64,000 bases of DNA from contig NZ_BJYS01000032.1 of the NCBI RefSeq assembly GCF_007991635.1, forward strand, positions 1-64,000, written 5' to 3'. Shown one piece after another: positions 9,609 to 18,700 of the stretch (position 1 is the stretch's first letter; each line of letters starts with the position of its first letter). The stretch is from Adhaeribacter aerolatus. Its GTDB lineage: Bacteria > Bacteroidota > Bacteroidia > Cytophagales > Hymenobacteraceae. Under the pieces are notes generated by a model. The model saw only the letters and a program-made list of their open reading frames with translations, made no database searches and was not told the DNA's origin. Made by a program: the position numbers and the translations under genes.

Positions 9609-10143
9609 AGCTTTTCTTTTTCTTCTTATACCAAACAGTGTTAGATATCTTCCATAAATATTCTCGCTGTCATGTTGGAAGAATCTGTTGTTTAAACACC
9701 TTCACACACATCAACAGGTAAAGGCTATATGGCCCACTTGATTTTCTAACCAAAAGATCCTGCTAGAATTTTCTGAATTATGAAGATGACAACGATAAAG
9801 TGTCCTTTTATGATAGGTGTTATTATTTGGTATTATTTCTTCCTGGTGAATGCAGTAACAGAATTACCAATGCAAAGGGTTTTCGCATACTGTTGATTTG
9901 ATGAAAGAAAAGAAAATTGCTGAATGAATCCCATTCCTGTCATTCAATAGGAACCTGTTTTTACTGCTTACATTATTACAAACGCTTGGCATAAGCCACG
10001 CATTATCAGCACCATATCTAGAATTTAGAAAAAGGCATATTGGTTTGGGAAGTTCGCGTGAAGGGAACAAAGCCGGACCAGCCTGATATTTAAAATATTT
10101 TCTTATTTTGGGTTTTCGCCTAAATCATTAAAGACTCTCCTTC
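9609..10143. other. Gene-free interval
   Basis: No reading frame with coding character was found on either strand. The sequence is AT-rich. I see no strong hairpin, tRNA or repeat shared with the rest of the window. A tattttggg stretch at about 10103-10111 may be part of the promoter of the gene at 10144. Confidence 0.5.
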
Positions 10144-11025
10144 ATGAAAAAGCTTTATTCGTGTTTATTTCTGTTTTTATTCCTGGCGCAATCGGTTTCG
10201 GCGCAAAGTCCTAAAATCCGGGTTATTGTGTTTGGCGCGCATCCCGATGATTGTGATATTTCGTCGGGCGGACTGGCGGCTTTGTATGTGGCGGCGGGAC
10301 ACGCCGTTAAGTTTGTATCTTTAACCAACGGCGACAAAGGCCACCAGCAAATGGGCGGGCCAGAACTAGCCAAGCGAAGATTAGAGGAAACCCGCGAAGT
10401 AGCCCGCCGGCTGGGCGTTACCTACGAAGTACTGAACAACCACGATGGAGAATTAATGCCTACGCTGGAAAACCGGCTGGAGGTAATACGCCGGATACGG
10501 GAGTGGAAAGCCGACGTGGTGATTGCGCCGCGCCCCAACGATTACCACCCAGATCATCGGTATACCGGGGTTTTGGTACAGGATGCCGCTTACCTGGTTA
10601 TCGTGCCCAATATTTTGCCCAAGGTAGCTCCCCTGGAAAATAACCCTTTGTTTTTGTATACCCGCGATCATTTCCAGCGGCCTAACCCCTTCCGGCCCGA
10701 CATTGCCGTAGATATTACTTCGGTTTACGATAAAAAAGTACACGCTCTGGATGCGCACGTTTCGCAGGTGTACGAGTGGCTGCCCTGGACCGCCCACGAT
10801 AAATCGGTGCCAACTAATCTGCAGGAACGTAAAAAATGGCTTTGGAATAAATATTTAACCCGCGTAAACATCAGCCCGGAAGTAAGGCAATCGCTAGGAA
10901 AATGGTACGGCCAGGAACGGGCGGCACAGACAACTATGGCTGAAGTATTCGAAATTTGCGAGTACGGCAAAAGGCCCACCGAGGCTGATATCAGGCGCTT
11001 GTTCCCGATGCTGCCGCCGCAGTAA
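10144..11025 (+). CDS. Secreted PIG-L family deacetylase (LmbE-like)
   Basis: This 293-residue protein has a signal peptide (residues 1-20, ending SVSAQS). The PIG-L zinc motif AHPDD is at 32-36, and a second motif containing YHPDHR lies near residue 135. The family removes N-acetyl groups from GlcNAc-type substrates such as GlcNAc-PI, mycothiol or bacillithiol precursors. Because this one is exported, a periplasmic glycan or glycoconjugate is more likely than a thiol cofactor. Its length is typical. The quinone oxidoreductase gene starts 58 bases downstream on the same strand and may be co-transcribed, though no functional link is apparent. Confidence 0.82.
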   Translation: MKKLYSCLFLFLFLAQSVSAQSPKIRVIVFGAHPDDCDISSGGLAALYVAAGHAVKFVSLTNGDKGHQQMGGPELAKRRLEETREVARRLGVTYEVLNNHDGELMPTLENRLEVIRRIREWKADVVIAPRPNDYHPDHRYTGVLVQDAAYLVIVPNILPKVAPLENNPLFLYTRDHFQRPNPFRPDIAVDITSVYDKKVHALDAHVSQVYEWLPWTAHDKSVPTNLQERKKWLWNKYLTRVNISPEVRQSLGKWYGQERAAQTTMAEVFEICEYGKRPTEADIRRLFPMLPPQ

Positions 11026-11083
11026 AGGCGATTGGGTATAAGAAATAAACGTAAGCAGTTATCAGAAACTTAAAGTTACCCCA

Positions 11084-12058
11084 ATGCAGGCCATCATTAT
11101 TACCCAACCCGGCAACCCCGAAGTACTGCAACCACAGGAAAGGCCAACGCCCACGCCGTCGCCATACGAAATATTAATCCGGGTAAAAGCAGCGGGCGTA
11201 AACCGGCCCGATGTTTTCCAGCGCCGGGGTGGTTATCCGCCTCCCATTGGCGTACCGGCCGATATACCGGGCCTGGAGGTGGCGGGTGTAGTAGAAACAA
11301 TTGGCGCTGAAGTTACCCGCTGGCAACCCGGCGATGCGGTTTGCGCTTTGCTGGGCGGCGGTGGCTACGCGGAGTTTGCGGTAGTAGATGCCCGCCATTG
11401 TTTGCCCTTACCATCTAGTTGGTCTTTTACCGAAGCCGCCTCTTTGCCCGAAACGGTATTTACGGTTTGGCACAATGTATTTCAGCGGGGCGCTTTACAG
11501 CCCGGCGAAAGCTTTTTGGTACACGGCGGCAGCAGCGGCATTGGCATTACAGCCATTCAGTTGGCCAAAGCCTTCGGGGCGCGCGTATTTACCACTGCCG
11601 GCAGCTCCGAAAAATGTGCCCGCTGCGAAGACTTAGGTGCCGAACGGGCCATTAACTACAAAACCGAAGATTTTGCCCAGGTGCTGCAAGCTGATGGCGT
11701 AGACGTAATCCTGGACATGATAGGCGGCGACTATACCCACAAAAACCTGAACTTGCTGCGGCCGGATGGTAGGTTAATATTTATTAATGCCATGCAGGGC
11801 GCACCCGCCGAGTTTAATATCCAGCACCTGATGCGTAATCGGTTAACCATTACCGGCAGCACCCTACGCCCCCGCTCTGCCCAATTTAAAGCAGACTTAA
11901 CAGCAGCTATTCTGGAAAACTTTTGGCCGGTGTTGGAGAGCGGGAAATTTAAGCCCGTTATTTACCAGGAGTTTCCTTTGGCCGAAGCCGCCCAGGCCCA
12001 TGCCCTGATGGAAAGCAGTCAACACATCGGAAAAATAGTATTGCGTGTTGGAGAATAG
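11084..12058 (+). CDS. NAD(P)H-quinone oxidoreductase, PIG3-like (zinc-free MDR family)
   Basis: This 324-residue cytoplasmic enzyme has the medium-chain reductase layout. The GroES-like half contains AAGVNRPDVFQRRG and lacks the zinc-ligand cysteines of alcohol dehydrogenases. The nucleotide-binding half contains VHGGSSGIGITAIQLAKAFGA (an AxxGxxG-type NADPH loop). The C-terminus has the usual LAEAAQAHALMESSQHIGKIVL. Family members reduce quinones with NADPH. It lies 58 bases after the PIG-L gene and is followed by a repeat-rich gap. Confidence 0.85.
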   Translation: MQAIIITQPGNPEVLQPQERPTPTPSPYEILIRVKAAGVNRPDVFQRRGGYPPPIGVPADIPGLEVAGVVETIGAEVTRWQPGDAVCALLGGGGYAEFAVVDARHCLPLPSSWSFTEAASLPETVFTVWHNVFQRGALQPGESFLVHGGSSGIGITAIQLAKAFGARVFTTAGSSEKCARCEDLGAERAINYKTEDFAQVLQADGVDVILDMIGGDYTHKNLNLLRPDGRLIFINAMQGAPAEFNIQHLMRNRLTITGSTLRPRSAQFKADLTAAILENFWPVLESGKFKPVIYQEFPLAEAAQAHALMESSQHIGKIVLRVGE

Positions 12059-12299
12059 TTTTTCAGTTGCTTTAACTACTCGAAGAAACAGAAGTAAATC
12101 AAGTACTAAGCAGGGGAAGAGAATGCGCTATTTCACTTTTAAGATTAATGCTTCACTTTGACGTTTAATTAAATTAACAAGTTTTATGCTATATAAAACT
12201 ACATAACAATTTCATAACTCTAACACGTTGTCAGTAGGCAATCAAAAGGTTATTTATAAATACATTCCCAAAAGAAGGCAGTGGCGTTCCGGAATAGCT

Positions 12300-12331
12300 T
12301 ATTCCCCTCCGCGGAGGGGTTAGGGGTGGGT
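12300..12331. repeat. Left 32-bp inverted repeat of the DUF559 element
   Basis: Contains ccccuccgcggagggg (as DNA, cccctccgcggagggg) followed by the G-tracts ttaggggtggg. It is the reverse complement of 12726-12757 with one mismatch in 32. It also supplies the stop codon region of the DUF559 frame. Confidence 0.85.
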
Positions 12332-12706
12332 CAACTGTTGAGACAACCGATTCTCCATCCAGATTTCAATCGTTCGGAGCACATTTTCCATATTCTTTTT
12401 TACTTCCGTATCCGTAAAACGCAAAAAACAAACCCCAAAGGATTCCAGCCGTTTCTGGCGCATTATGTCTTCCGTATAGGTATAATTGTGGCTGGCGCCA
12501 TCTATTTCAATTACTAACCCTAACTATTTACAATAGAAATCCACAATATAGGCATCCAGGGGCTTTTGCCGGTCAAAATCATAACCATTCAACTTTTTAC
12601 CCTTTAATTCATTCCAGAGAAGCACTTCGGCCAGGGTGCTGTTATTGCGGAGCTGCCGGGCCAGTTGCTTTAAGTGGGGCTGATAGGGAATAATTCTGGA
12701 CTTCAT
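12320..12706 (-). pseudogene. DUF559 endonuclease-domain gene interrupted by an in-frame TAG
   Basis: Read on the minus strand, this is a single 129-codon frame of the DUF559 family, which is related to very-short-patch-repair endonucleases. Residues 1-60 hold RNNSTLAEVLLWNELKGK and FDRQKPLDAYIVDFYCK. A TAG at 12524-12526 then falls exactly where homologues have an acidic residue, and the same frame continues with LVIEIDGASHNYT and GVCFLRFTDTEV to the stop at 12320-12322. Both catalytic-fold halves are present and in frame, so one base change explains the break. The gene fills the space between two 32-bp inverted repeats. It is either a recent pseudogene or needs readthrough. Confidence 0.85.
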
Positions 12707-12725
12707 ACGGTAGCTGCTATATTGA

Positions 12726-12757
12726 ACCCACCCCTAACCCCTCCGTGGAGGGGAATA
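12726..12757. repeat. Right 32-bp inverted repeat of the DUF559 element
   Basis: Contains acccacccctaacccctccg and gtggaggggaata. It pairs with 12300-12331 with a single mismatch (gtg against cgc). It begins 20 bases upstream of the DUF559 start codon, so it could also be the promoter or 5' leader of that gene. Confidence 0.85.
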
Positions 12758-13060
12758 GTTCCTCCGGCGGGCTGCTATTTCTACCATACGCATCTGTTTA
12801 CCCATTTTGTGTATAACTCTAGCAAAGCATTACTTGAAAATTTCTTTAAAGCAATTTGTAGAACTTTGGGGTAAAACAAGAATAATTCTACCGATGTACA
12901 GCCGGGCCTTTGCGTAAAGTAACAAGCCAGGCTTCTTTTAGTTCTAGCACCAAAGGAGTAAATGCCCGAAAAAATTTATTCTCCGAGAGCGGCTTGTTTC
13001 AGAAAAGGTAAAAAGATAAGCTTAATTTTGAGCCGGAACAAAAGCTAACTACGGTAGCCG
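12758..13060. other. Gene-free interval upstream of the MFS gene
   Basis: The interval has no coding character on either strand. It contains the candidate promoter of the gene at 13061 near its right end. No hairpin or repeat was found beyond the inverted repeat ending at 12757. Confidence 0.5.
13023..13030 (+). promoter_or_regulatory. Candidate Bacteroidota -7 box (TAatTTTG)
   Basis: taattttg is an exact TAnnTTTG match 30 bases before the ATG at 13061. A TTTC at 12997-13000 gives a spacer of 22 bases to a possible -33 element. Confidence 0.5.
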
Positions 13061-14236
13061 ATGAATAAAAAGCTGATTACATACCTCGTTTCTTTTGCCG
13101 CCTTTTTCGGCCCGTTTACCCAATCTATCTACACCCCTTTGCTGCCGGTGGTGCGAGAGCAGTTCCAAACCACGGAGTTGCTGGTAAACCTGACTATTTC
13201 CATTTTTACGTTTGTGCTGGCTGTTATGCAGATTATTTACGGCCCGCTCACCGATTCCAAAGGTCGGCGCAAAGTACTACTGCCTGGCATTCTGGTGTAT
13301 GTAGCGGCTTCGGTGGGGGCGGCTTTTGCTACTAATATTTACATTTTTCTGGGTTTCCGGGTATTGCAGGCGGCCGGTATGGCAGTGGGTTCGGTGGTAG
13401 CCACTACGGTTATCGGCGATTTGTACGAAGGCAAAAAGCGCGGCCGTGCTATGGGTACTTTCCAGACGTTGGTGGCCCTGGGGCCGGCGGTGGGTCCGGT
13501 AATTGGGGGCTTTGTGGGCGAATATTTTGGCTTCCACGGGGTATTCTGGGTGCTGGCGGGTACGGGCGCTTTGTTGTGGGTGCTTAATTACCGCTACTTG
13601 CCCGAAACCAAACCCGATTCTTTTAGCGGCGACCGCTTCCATGTAAAGCATTTTGCTAAAATATTAACCAAACCGGCCGGTCCGGCTATTGTGCTGCTGG
13701 GCTTTGTGCAATATTTTACCTTTTACAATTTTCTCGTATTTCTGCCGGTGCTGCTTACTTTGTTCTACGGGCTCACCCCGGGGCAAAACGGTCTGGTGTT
13801 CTTGCCCATGTCGCTGATGGTGATAACGGGCAGCCTCGTGGGCGGACGCATCCAGGAATATTTTAACCCGCGTAAATTCCTGCTGGCGAGTGCTACGTTA
13901 AATGTGGTGGCTACACTGTTGTTTGTCTGGCTTTCGGCTGTAAGTTTACCGGCATTAATTTTTAGCATCTCGTTTTTCGGTTTGTGCCTCGGGCTCTCGC
14001 TGCCCGTACAAACCACCTTGCTCACGAACGAATTCCAGCACAGCCGGGCTACCGCCATGGGTATTTATAATTTTTTCCGGTATTTGGGCATGGGCGCCGG
14101 TCCGCTGGTAGGCACCTTTTTCTACCACATTGGCAACCGCGTTGAGTTTATTTTTGCCGGCGTTTTGTTTGGCGCAGCGGTAATATACGCGGCGGTAAAG
14201 TTTTCACGGGCACGCCAACCTGTAGCCGAAGGGTAA
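13061..14236 (+). CDS. MFS multidrug efflux transporter, DHA1 (Bcr/CflA-like) family
   Basis: This 391-residue protein has about 12 hydrophobic helices. The helix 1 region has SIYTPLLPVVREQF, the helix 2-3 loop has GPLTDSKGRRKVLLPG (MFS motif A), and helix 5 has GPAVGPVIGGFVGEYFG (motif C, typical of drug/proton antiporters of the DHA1 group). It should export hydrophobic compounds using the proton gradient. A consensus -7 box lies 30 bases upstream. It is convergent with the M20 hydrolase gene ending at 14407 and has no operon partner. Confidence 0.85.
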   Translation: MNKKLITYLVSFAAFFGPFTQSIYTPLLPVVREQFQTTELLVNLTISIFTFVLAVMQIIYGPLTDSKGRRKVLLPGILVYVAASVGAAFATNIYIFLGFRVLQAAGMAVGSVVATTVIGDLYEGKKRGRAMGTFQTLVALGPAVGPVIGGFVGEYFGFHGVFWVLAGTGALLWVLNYRYLPETKPDSFSGDRFHVKHFAKILTKPAGPAIVLLGFVQYFTFYNFLVFLPVLLTLFYGLTPGQNGLVFLPMSLMVITGSLVGGRIQEYFNPRKFLLASATLNVVATLLFVWLSAVSLPALIFSISFFGLCLGLSLPVQTTLLTNEFQHSRATAMGIYNFFRYLGMGAGPLVGTFFYHIGNRVEFIFAGVLFGAAVIYAAVKFSRARQPVAEG

Positions 14237-14406
14237 TTACCATTTGATTAACCGACTTATTCCCTGGCCAACGCTGATACCAGAAAGGCAGGTGCCAGGC
14301 GCATAATCAATGGCAACGAGTTTGATGGCCCAAATTAATAAATAAAAGTTTAAAAACTTGCTCCCATTTACACCAGGTGCGCTGCACTTAAGATTAGCCT
14401 CCTGAA

Positions 14407-15717
14407 TTATTGCCGGGCCGATTGCATATAATCCAGCACCAGATTGCACATGGCTTTTACACCTAACTTAAAACCGCTTTCATCGAGGTAAAAATCGGGG
14501 GTGTGGTGCGAGGGCGCTTCTTCGGGCTTTTTGCCTTTGGGCATCCCGCCCAGAAAAAAGAACAGACCCGGCACTTTTTCCTGGAAGAAAGAAAAATCTT
14601 CGGCCCCGGTAACGGGCGGACGTAACACCACATTATTAGTACCGGCCGTGCGCTGTAAGGTGGGTAACATTTTTTCGGTTAAAGCCAGGTTGTTGTAGGT
14701 AACCGGGTAGCTGGTGCCATACGGAACCAATACCTCTGCGGTAGCGCCGGCGCTTTCGGCGGTTTTAGTGGCTACTTCTTTTACGCGCCTGATTATCATT
14801 TTCTCATCGTCGGCGCTCAGGGCCCGGATGGTGCCTTCCATTTCTACCTGCTCCGGAATAATATTTGCCCGTACCCCGCCGTGAATAGAGCCCACCGTTA
14901 CCACCCCGGGATTTTGGGTTACATTCAGGTTCCGGCTTACAATAGCTTGTAAATTATTAATAATCTGGGCGGCGGCCACCACCGGGTCTACCGACGACCA
15001 TGGGTAAGCGCCGTGCGCCTGCTTGCCTTTTACCAATATTTTAAAGCCATTCACACTGGCCATGGTGCCGCCCGGCCGGTAAGTTAGCTGCCCTACCTCG
15101 GTTTGGGAATTAATGTGCAGGCCAAAGATAACGTCTACTTTGGGGTTATCCAGCACGCCTTCCTTTATCATGAGTTGCGCACCGCCCTCCTCTCCAGGGG
15201 GAACGCCTTCCTCGGCCGGTTGAAAAATAAATTTCACCGTTCCGGCCAAATCGTTTTTCATTGAAGCCAATATTTCGGCGGTGCCCATTAAAATAGCTAC
15301 GTGCGAGTCGTGGCCACAGGCATGCATTACTCCTACCTGCTGACCGTTATAAGTGGTTTTTACTTTAGAGGCAAAAGGCAGCGGCACCCGTTCAGTTACC
15401 GGCAAAGCATCCATATCAGCCCGCAACGCAATTACCGGCCCCGGTTTACCCCCTTTTAAGATACCCACTACGCCGGTTTTGGCTACGCCGGTTTTCACTT
15501 CTATTCCCAAGCCTTTCAAATGTTTGGCCACAATAGCAGCCGTGCGCTTTTCGGCGTTGCCCAGTTCCGGGTTCTGGTGAATGTCGCGGCGCCAGGCAAT
15601 CACTTTCTGCTCTATCTTGTCGGCCGCCGGGTTAATGCGAGCATCAAAATTATTGTTTTGGCTAAAAGCCGGTATGGCCAGCGTCAGGACAAAACCCAGG
15701 GCGTATATATTTTTCAT
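14407..15717 (-). CDS. Secreted M20 family amidohydrolase (IAA-amino acid hydrolase/carboxypeptidase type)
   Basis: I start this at the ATG at 15717, which gives 436 residues and a clean signal peptide (YALGFVLTLAIPAFSQNN); the open frame extends 39 codons further without signal-like sequence. Motifs of the M20D branch are visible: ALRADMDALPV, HACGHDSHVAILMGTAEIL, FQPAEEGVPPGEEGG and ANIIPEQVEMEGTIR. These carry the metal ligands and the catalytic Glu pair. It should hydrolyse an amide bond of an N-acyl amino acid or related compound in the periplasm. A paralogue with the same architecture is at 53741. Confidence 0.87.
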   Translation of the reverse strand: MKNIYALGFVLTLAIPAFSQNNNFDARINPAADKIEQKVIAWRRDIHQNPELGNAEKRTAAIVAKHLKGLGIEVKTGVAKTGVVGILKGGKPGPVIALRADMDALPVTERVPLPFASKVKTTYNGQQVGVMHACGHDSHVAILMGTAEILASMKNDLAGTVKFIFQPAEEGVPPGEEGGAQLMIKEGVLDNPKVDVIFGLHINSQTEVGQLTYRPGGTMASVNGFKILVKGKQAHGAYPWSSVDPVVAAAQIINNLQAIVSRNLNVTQNPGVVTVGSIHGGVRANIIPEQVEMEGTIRALSADDEKMIIRRVKEVATKTAESAGATAEVLVPYGTSYPVTYNNLALTEKMLPTLQRTAGTNNVVLRPPVTGAEDFSFFQEKVPGLFFFLGGMPKGKKPEEAPSHHTPDFYLDESGFKLGVKAMCNLVLDYMQSARQ

Positions 15718-16389
15718 GTAGGCGCTCTTTTGGTGAGTTAAGATAAATAATTCTAACCGGAAAAAAGAATAAGAAGAAAGATACGAGCTACAAGCTCGCA
15801 CCAGCAAATAAAAATCTGATGGTGGTCTGGACACAACATTTTTTCAACCACCAGGTTAGTTAAACTTTATGGGCACCTTCCCAACCTTAAAATATGCAGT
15901 CCCCACGCTACCGCCAGTTTTAAACGAAGTGTACTTGGTGTCTATAAACAACCCTAAGTCTTCAGGTTTACTTACTACTGCCAAAGAAAGTTAGCTACTA
16001 CAAGTTAACGGCAAAAGCTGCATTACCAGGCTCCCCGCCTATTTTAGGAGGGGCTGGGGGTGGTAAATTTTGTTTACCCTCTCCAAGCAAAGGAGAGCCG
16101 GTCCAACATTCATTTCTTTACAACGCTTTATATATAGCCTTCTACAGGTAACCCTTACGCCCTGCGGACACTGTCCCTAAATCATGGCTACAATTAGGGC
16201 TTATTCACCCAGCCAATTAACCCATAACATTCCCGTCCTTAAACTGTTAACCTAACACTAGGAAACCAGCTTTGCACAAAAAAGACAGAAAAAAACAGGT
16301 TCGCAGCTACCGGGTAAGCAAAGCCTGCCGCGCTGGCCGTGCCAAATCAACCAGCCTAACCAAATGACCAACCCCAACCAAAAAAGCTT
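15718..16389. other. Repeat-bearing intergenic interval
   Basis: No gene is supported here. At 16031-16063 there is a ccccgcc...ggaggggctgggggtgg unit, akin to the inverted repeats around the DUF559 gene. It is followed by a ctctcc / ggagag hairpin (16079-16097). The left part (15780-15960) shows no clear structure. Promoters for the divergent genes on both sides must lie here, but I could not place them. Confidence 0.5.
16031..16100. repeat. Palindrome plus G-tract repeat, degenerate
   Basis: ctccccgcctattttaggag runs into gggctgggggtgg. The pattern (C-run, short loop, G-run, then two more G-tracts) is the same as in the 12300/12726 repeats, though diverged. A small hairpin follows at 16079-16097. 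No nuclease gene is attached to this copy. Confidence 0.45.
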
Positions 16390-17877
16390 ATGAAAATATT
16401 GCTGACGGGTGCCACCGGCTATATTGGCAAAAGATTGCTGCCGGTGCTCCTGGAACAGGGGCACGAAGTAATTTGCTGCGTCCGCGATATTGACCGGTTT
16501 CCGCAGGAAGGCATTTACCAGCACCCCAATATTGCCTTGCTCGAAATTGATTTCCTGGAACCTATTCCCGCGGCCGGGGCCAACCCGGATAACGAAAAAA
16601 GCCGGAATGAAAAAATCCGGGAGATAGAAGTGGCTTACTACCTTATCCACTCCATGAGCACGAACAGCAAAGATTTCGGGCAACTGGAAGCCACTTCGGC
16701 GCACAACTTTATCCAACTGGTAAAACCCACCGCCGTGCGGCAAATTATTTATCTGGGCGGCATTACCAACAGTACCCAGCTCTCGCGGCACCTGGCTTCG
16801 CGCAAAAAAGTAGAAGAAATATTAAGCCAGAGCGGCATACCGGTAACTGCCCTTCGGGCCGGCATTATTGTGGGCTCCGGCAGTGCCTCTTTCGAAATTA
16901 TCCGCGACCTCGTAGAAAAGCTACCGGTCATGATTGCCCCCAAATGGCTGAACACCCGCACCCAGCCCATTGCCATCCGGAACGTTTTGGAATATTTAAC
17001 CGGCGTTTTGGGTAAGCCCCAAACCCTGAACCAGGCCTACGATGTGGGCGGACCGGATATTTTATCTTACAAAGAAATGCTGCTCCAGTTTGCCCAGGTG
17101 CGCGGACTCAAACGGTTCATCTTTACGGTGCCCGTCATGACGCCGCGGCTGTCGTCGTACTGGTTGTATTTTGTGACGGCTACCTCTTACCAGTTGGCTA
17201 CCAACCTGGTAAACAGCATGAAAGTAGAAGTAATTGCCAAAGATAGAACCCTGGAGCAACTGTTGGGCATTACCCCCATCCCTTACCAAAAAGCGGTAGA
17301 ACTGGCTTTTCAGAAAATAGAACAAAACAACGTGGTTTCGAGTTGGAAAGACTCGCTGGTATCGAGTAACGTCGATAATTCTTTGCTGGAACACATAAAA
17401 GTACCCGAAGCCGGCTGCTTTACTGACTGCCGGCAGAAGCCCATTACCACCAGTGTAAACCAGGTGCTCGATAATATCTGGTCGATTGGGGGCAGGCGCG
17501 GGTGGTACTACGGCGACTGGCTCTGGCACATACGCGGCCTGCTGGATAAGCTGGTGGGCGGCGTAGGTTTGCGCCGCGGCCGCACCAACAAGCACACCAT
17601 AAACACCGGCGACACGCTCGATTTCTGGCGGGTGCTGGCCGCCGACAAACAAAACCAACGCTTGTTGCTGTATGCCGAAATGAAATTACCCGGCGAAGCC
17701 TGGCTGGAGTTTAAAATTATGCAAACCGACCACGGGCCTTTTCTCCGGCAAACGGCCACTTTCCGGCCCAAAGGGTTGCTGGGCCGCTTATACTGGTATG
17801 CCGTGTTACCGTTTCATTTTTTCGTGTTCGAGGGCATGGTGAATAATGTAATCCGGTATGGCAATTCTTTAAAATAA
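16390..17877 (+). CDS. NAD(P)-binding SDR-like protein with C-terminal DUF2867
   Basis: The 495-residue protein starts with an atypical short-chain dehydrogenase domain (ILLTGATGYIGKRLLPVL, the TGxxGxxG nucleotide loop, residues 2-20; YLIHSMSTNSKDF and QIIYLGGI further on). The last 160 residues (from about RGWYYGDWLWHIRG) are a DUF2867 domain with WRVLAADKQNQRLLLYAEMKLPGEAWLEF. This two-domain form is a known bacterial family without a firmly established substrate. It is monocistronic, and no truncation is seen. Confidence 0.85.
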   Translation: MKILLTGATGYIGKRLLPVLLEQGHEVICCVRDIDRFPQEGIYQHPNIALLEIDFLEPIPAAGANPDNEKSRNEKIREIEVAYYLIHSMSTNSKDFGQLEATSAHNFIQLVKPTAVRQIIYLGGITNSTQLSRHLASRKKVEEILSQSGIPVTALRAGIIVGSGSASFEIIRDLVEKLPVMIAPKWLNTRTQPIAIRNVLEYLTGVLGKPQTLNQAYDVGGPDILSYKEMLLQFAQVRGLKRFIFTVPVMTPRLSSYWLYFVTATSYQLATNLVNSMKVEVIAKDRTLEQLLGITPIPYQKAVELAFQKIEQNNVVSSWKDSLVSSNVDNSLLEHIKVPEAGCFTDCRQKPITTSVNQVLDNIWSIGGRRGWYYGDWLWHIRGLLDKLVGGVGLRRGRTNKHTINTGDTLDFWRVLAADKQNQRLLLYAEMKLPGEAWLEFKIMQTDHGPFLRQTATFRPKGLLGRLYWYAVLPFHFFVFEGMVNNVIRYGNSLK

Positions 17878-17974
17878 ACTGGTGGGTCCAGACAATGTCT
17901 GAACGCCCTGGCTGCTTCCGCAAACCGTTAAGTATGCAAAGCCGCCGCGAAACAATGATTTTGTATGGGTAGGG

Positions 17975-18274
17975 TTAGGCGGCGTTTTTCTCAAACCTTT
18001 TTATACCCGCTAACTCTTTCTGCATATTTATTTTTTCTTCTTCTAAATCATAGTCGTCTTGTAGCCCAAGCCAAAATTTAGGAGAATTTCCAAAATAACA
18101 GCTTAATCTAAGAGCGGTATCGGCTGTAATTCTCCTGTTACCTTTAAGAATTTCTGAAACTCTGGTTTGAGGAATATGAATGTCTTTAGCTAGTCGGTAA
18201 GCGGTAATATGGAGAGGCAGGAGAAATTCTTCCTGCAACACTTCTCCCGGATGAATATTAGGTATCTTTTCCAT
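17975..18274 (-). CDS. higA: HigA-family antitoxin (XRE-type HTH)
   Basis: This 99-residue protein opens with the HigA signature NIHPGEVLQEEFLLPLHIT. A helix-turn-helix follows (AYRLAKDIHIPQTRVSEIL, then GNRRITADTALRLSCYFGNS). The frame can be extended to a TTG at 18292, but the ATG at 18274 is preferred because it lies four bases after the toxin stop codon. It should bind and neutralise the upstream RelE-like toxin and repress the operon. Toxin-before-antitoxin order is typical of higBA. Confidence 0.9.
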   Translation of the reverse strand: MEKIPNIHPGEVLQEEFLLPLHITAYRLAKDIHIPQTRVSEILKGNRRITADTALRLSCYFGNSPKFWLGLQDDYDLEEEKINMQKELAGIKRFEKNAA

Positions 18275-18278
18275 TTTT

Positions 18279-18563
18279 TTAATGATAGTCAATAATCTCT
18301 ACTGCGGCGGCTTGTCCATTGTTCCATTGAAAAATGATTCGCCACTGGTCGTTTATACGGCGGATGCTATAAAATTCTTTTAAATTCCCGGATAGCTTTT
18401 CTAAACGGTTAGACGGCGGAATCCGCAAATCGGCAATGTTCTGGGAGTTATTTAACATTCTTAATTTGCGGCGGCCAATTGCTTGGATATCCAAAGGTAA
18501 TTTTGCCACTCTTTCCCCGTTCCAAATCTTTTCTGTTTCTTTCGAACCAAAAGACATTATCAT
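18279..18563 (-). CDS. higB: HigB-family RelE-like mRNA interferase toxin
   Basis: This 94-residue protein matches the HigB/RelE fold. It has the early LPLDIQAIGRRKLRMLNNSQ helices, DLRIPPSNRLEKLSGNLKEFYSIRRINDQWRIIFQW across the beta sheet, and a closing VEIIDYH. Such toxins cleave mRNA on the ribosome. The stop is four bases from the antitoxin ATG, so the two are co-transcribed. The module stands at the edge of the defence-like island. The sequence is intact, with the basic Arg-rich centre and final Tyr-His kept. Confidence 0.9.
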   Translation of the reverse strand: MIMSFGSKETEKIWNGERVAKLPLDIQAIGRRKLRMLNNSQNIADLRIPPSNRLEKLSGNLKEFYSIRRINDQWRIIFQWNNGQAAAVEIIDYH

Positions 18564-18700
18564 ACTTTCGCCTTACGGTACTAACGTCCAAAGTAAGTAT
18601 TTTTTTCATTTTTAATAGCAAAAGAGAAAATTCTTAAATGCCGCTTGTCTTACTGGCATTGGTAACTAAAGCCCGGTGTACGAATTCCCCCCTAAAAATT

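Noticed and set aside
12674-12874. Plus-strand frame reading NPPLTPPWRGI
   Set aside because: The translation is mostly the palindromic inverted repeat at 12726-12757; such words are artefacts of the repeat rather than a protein.
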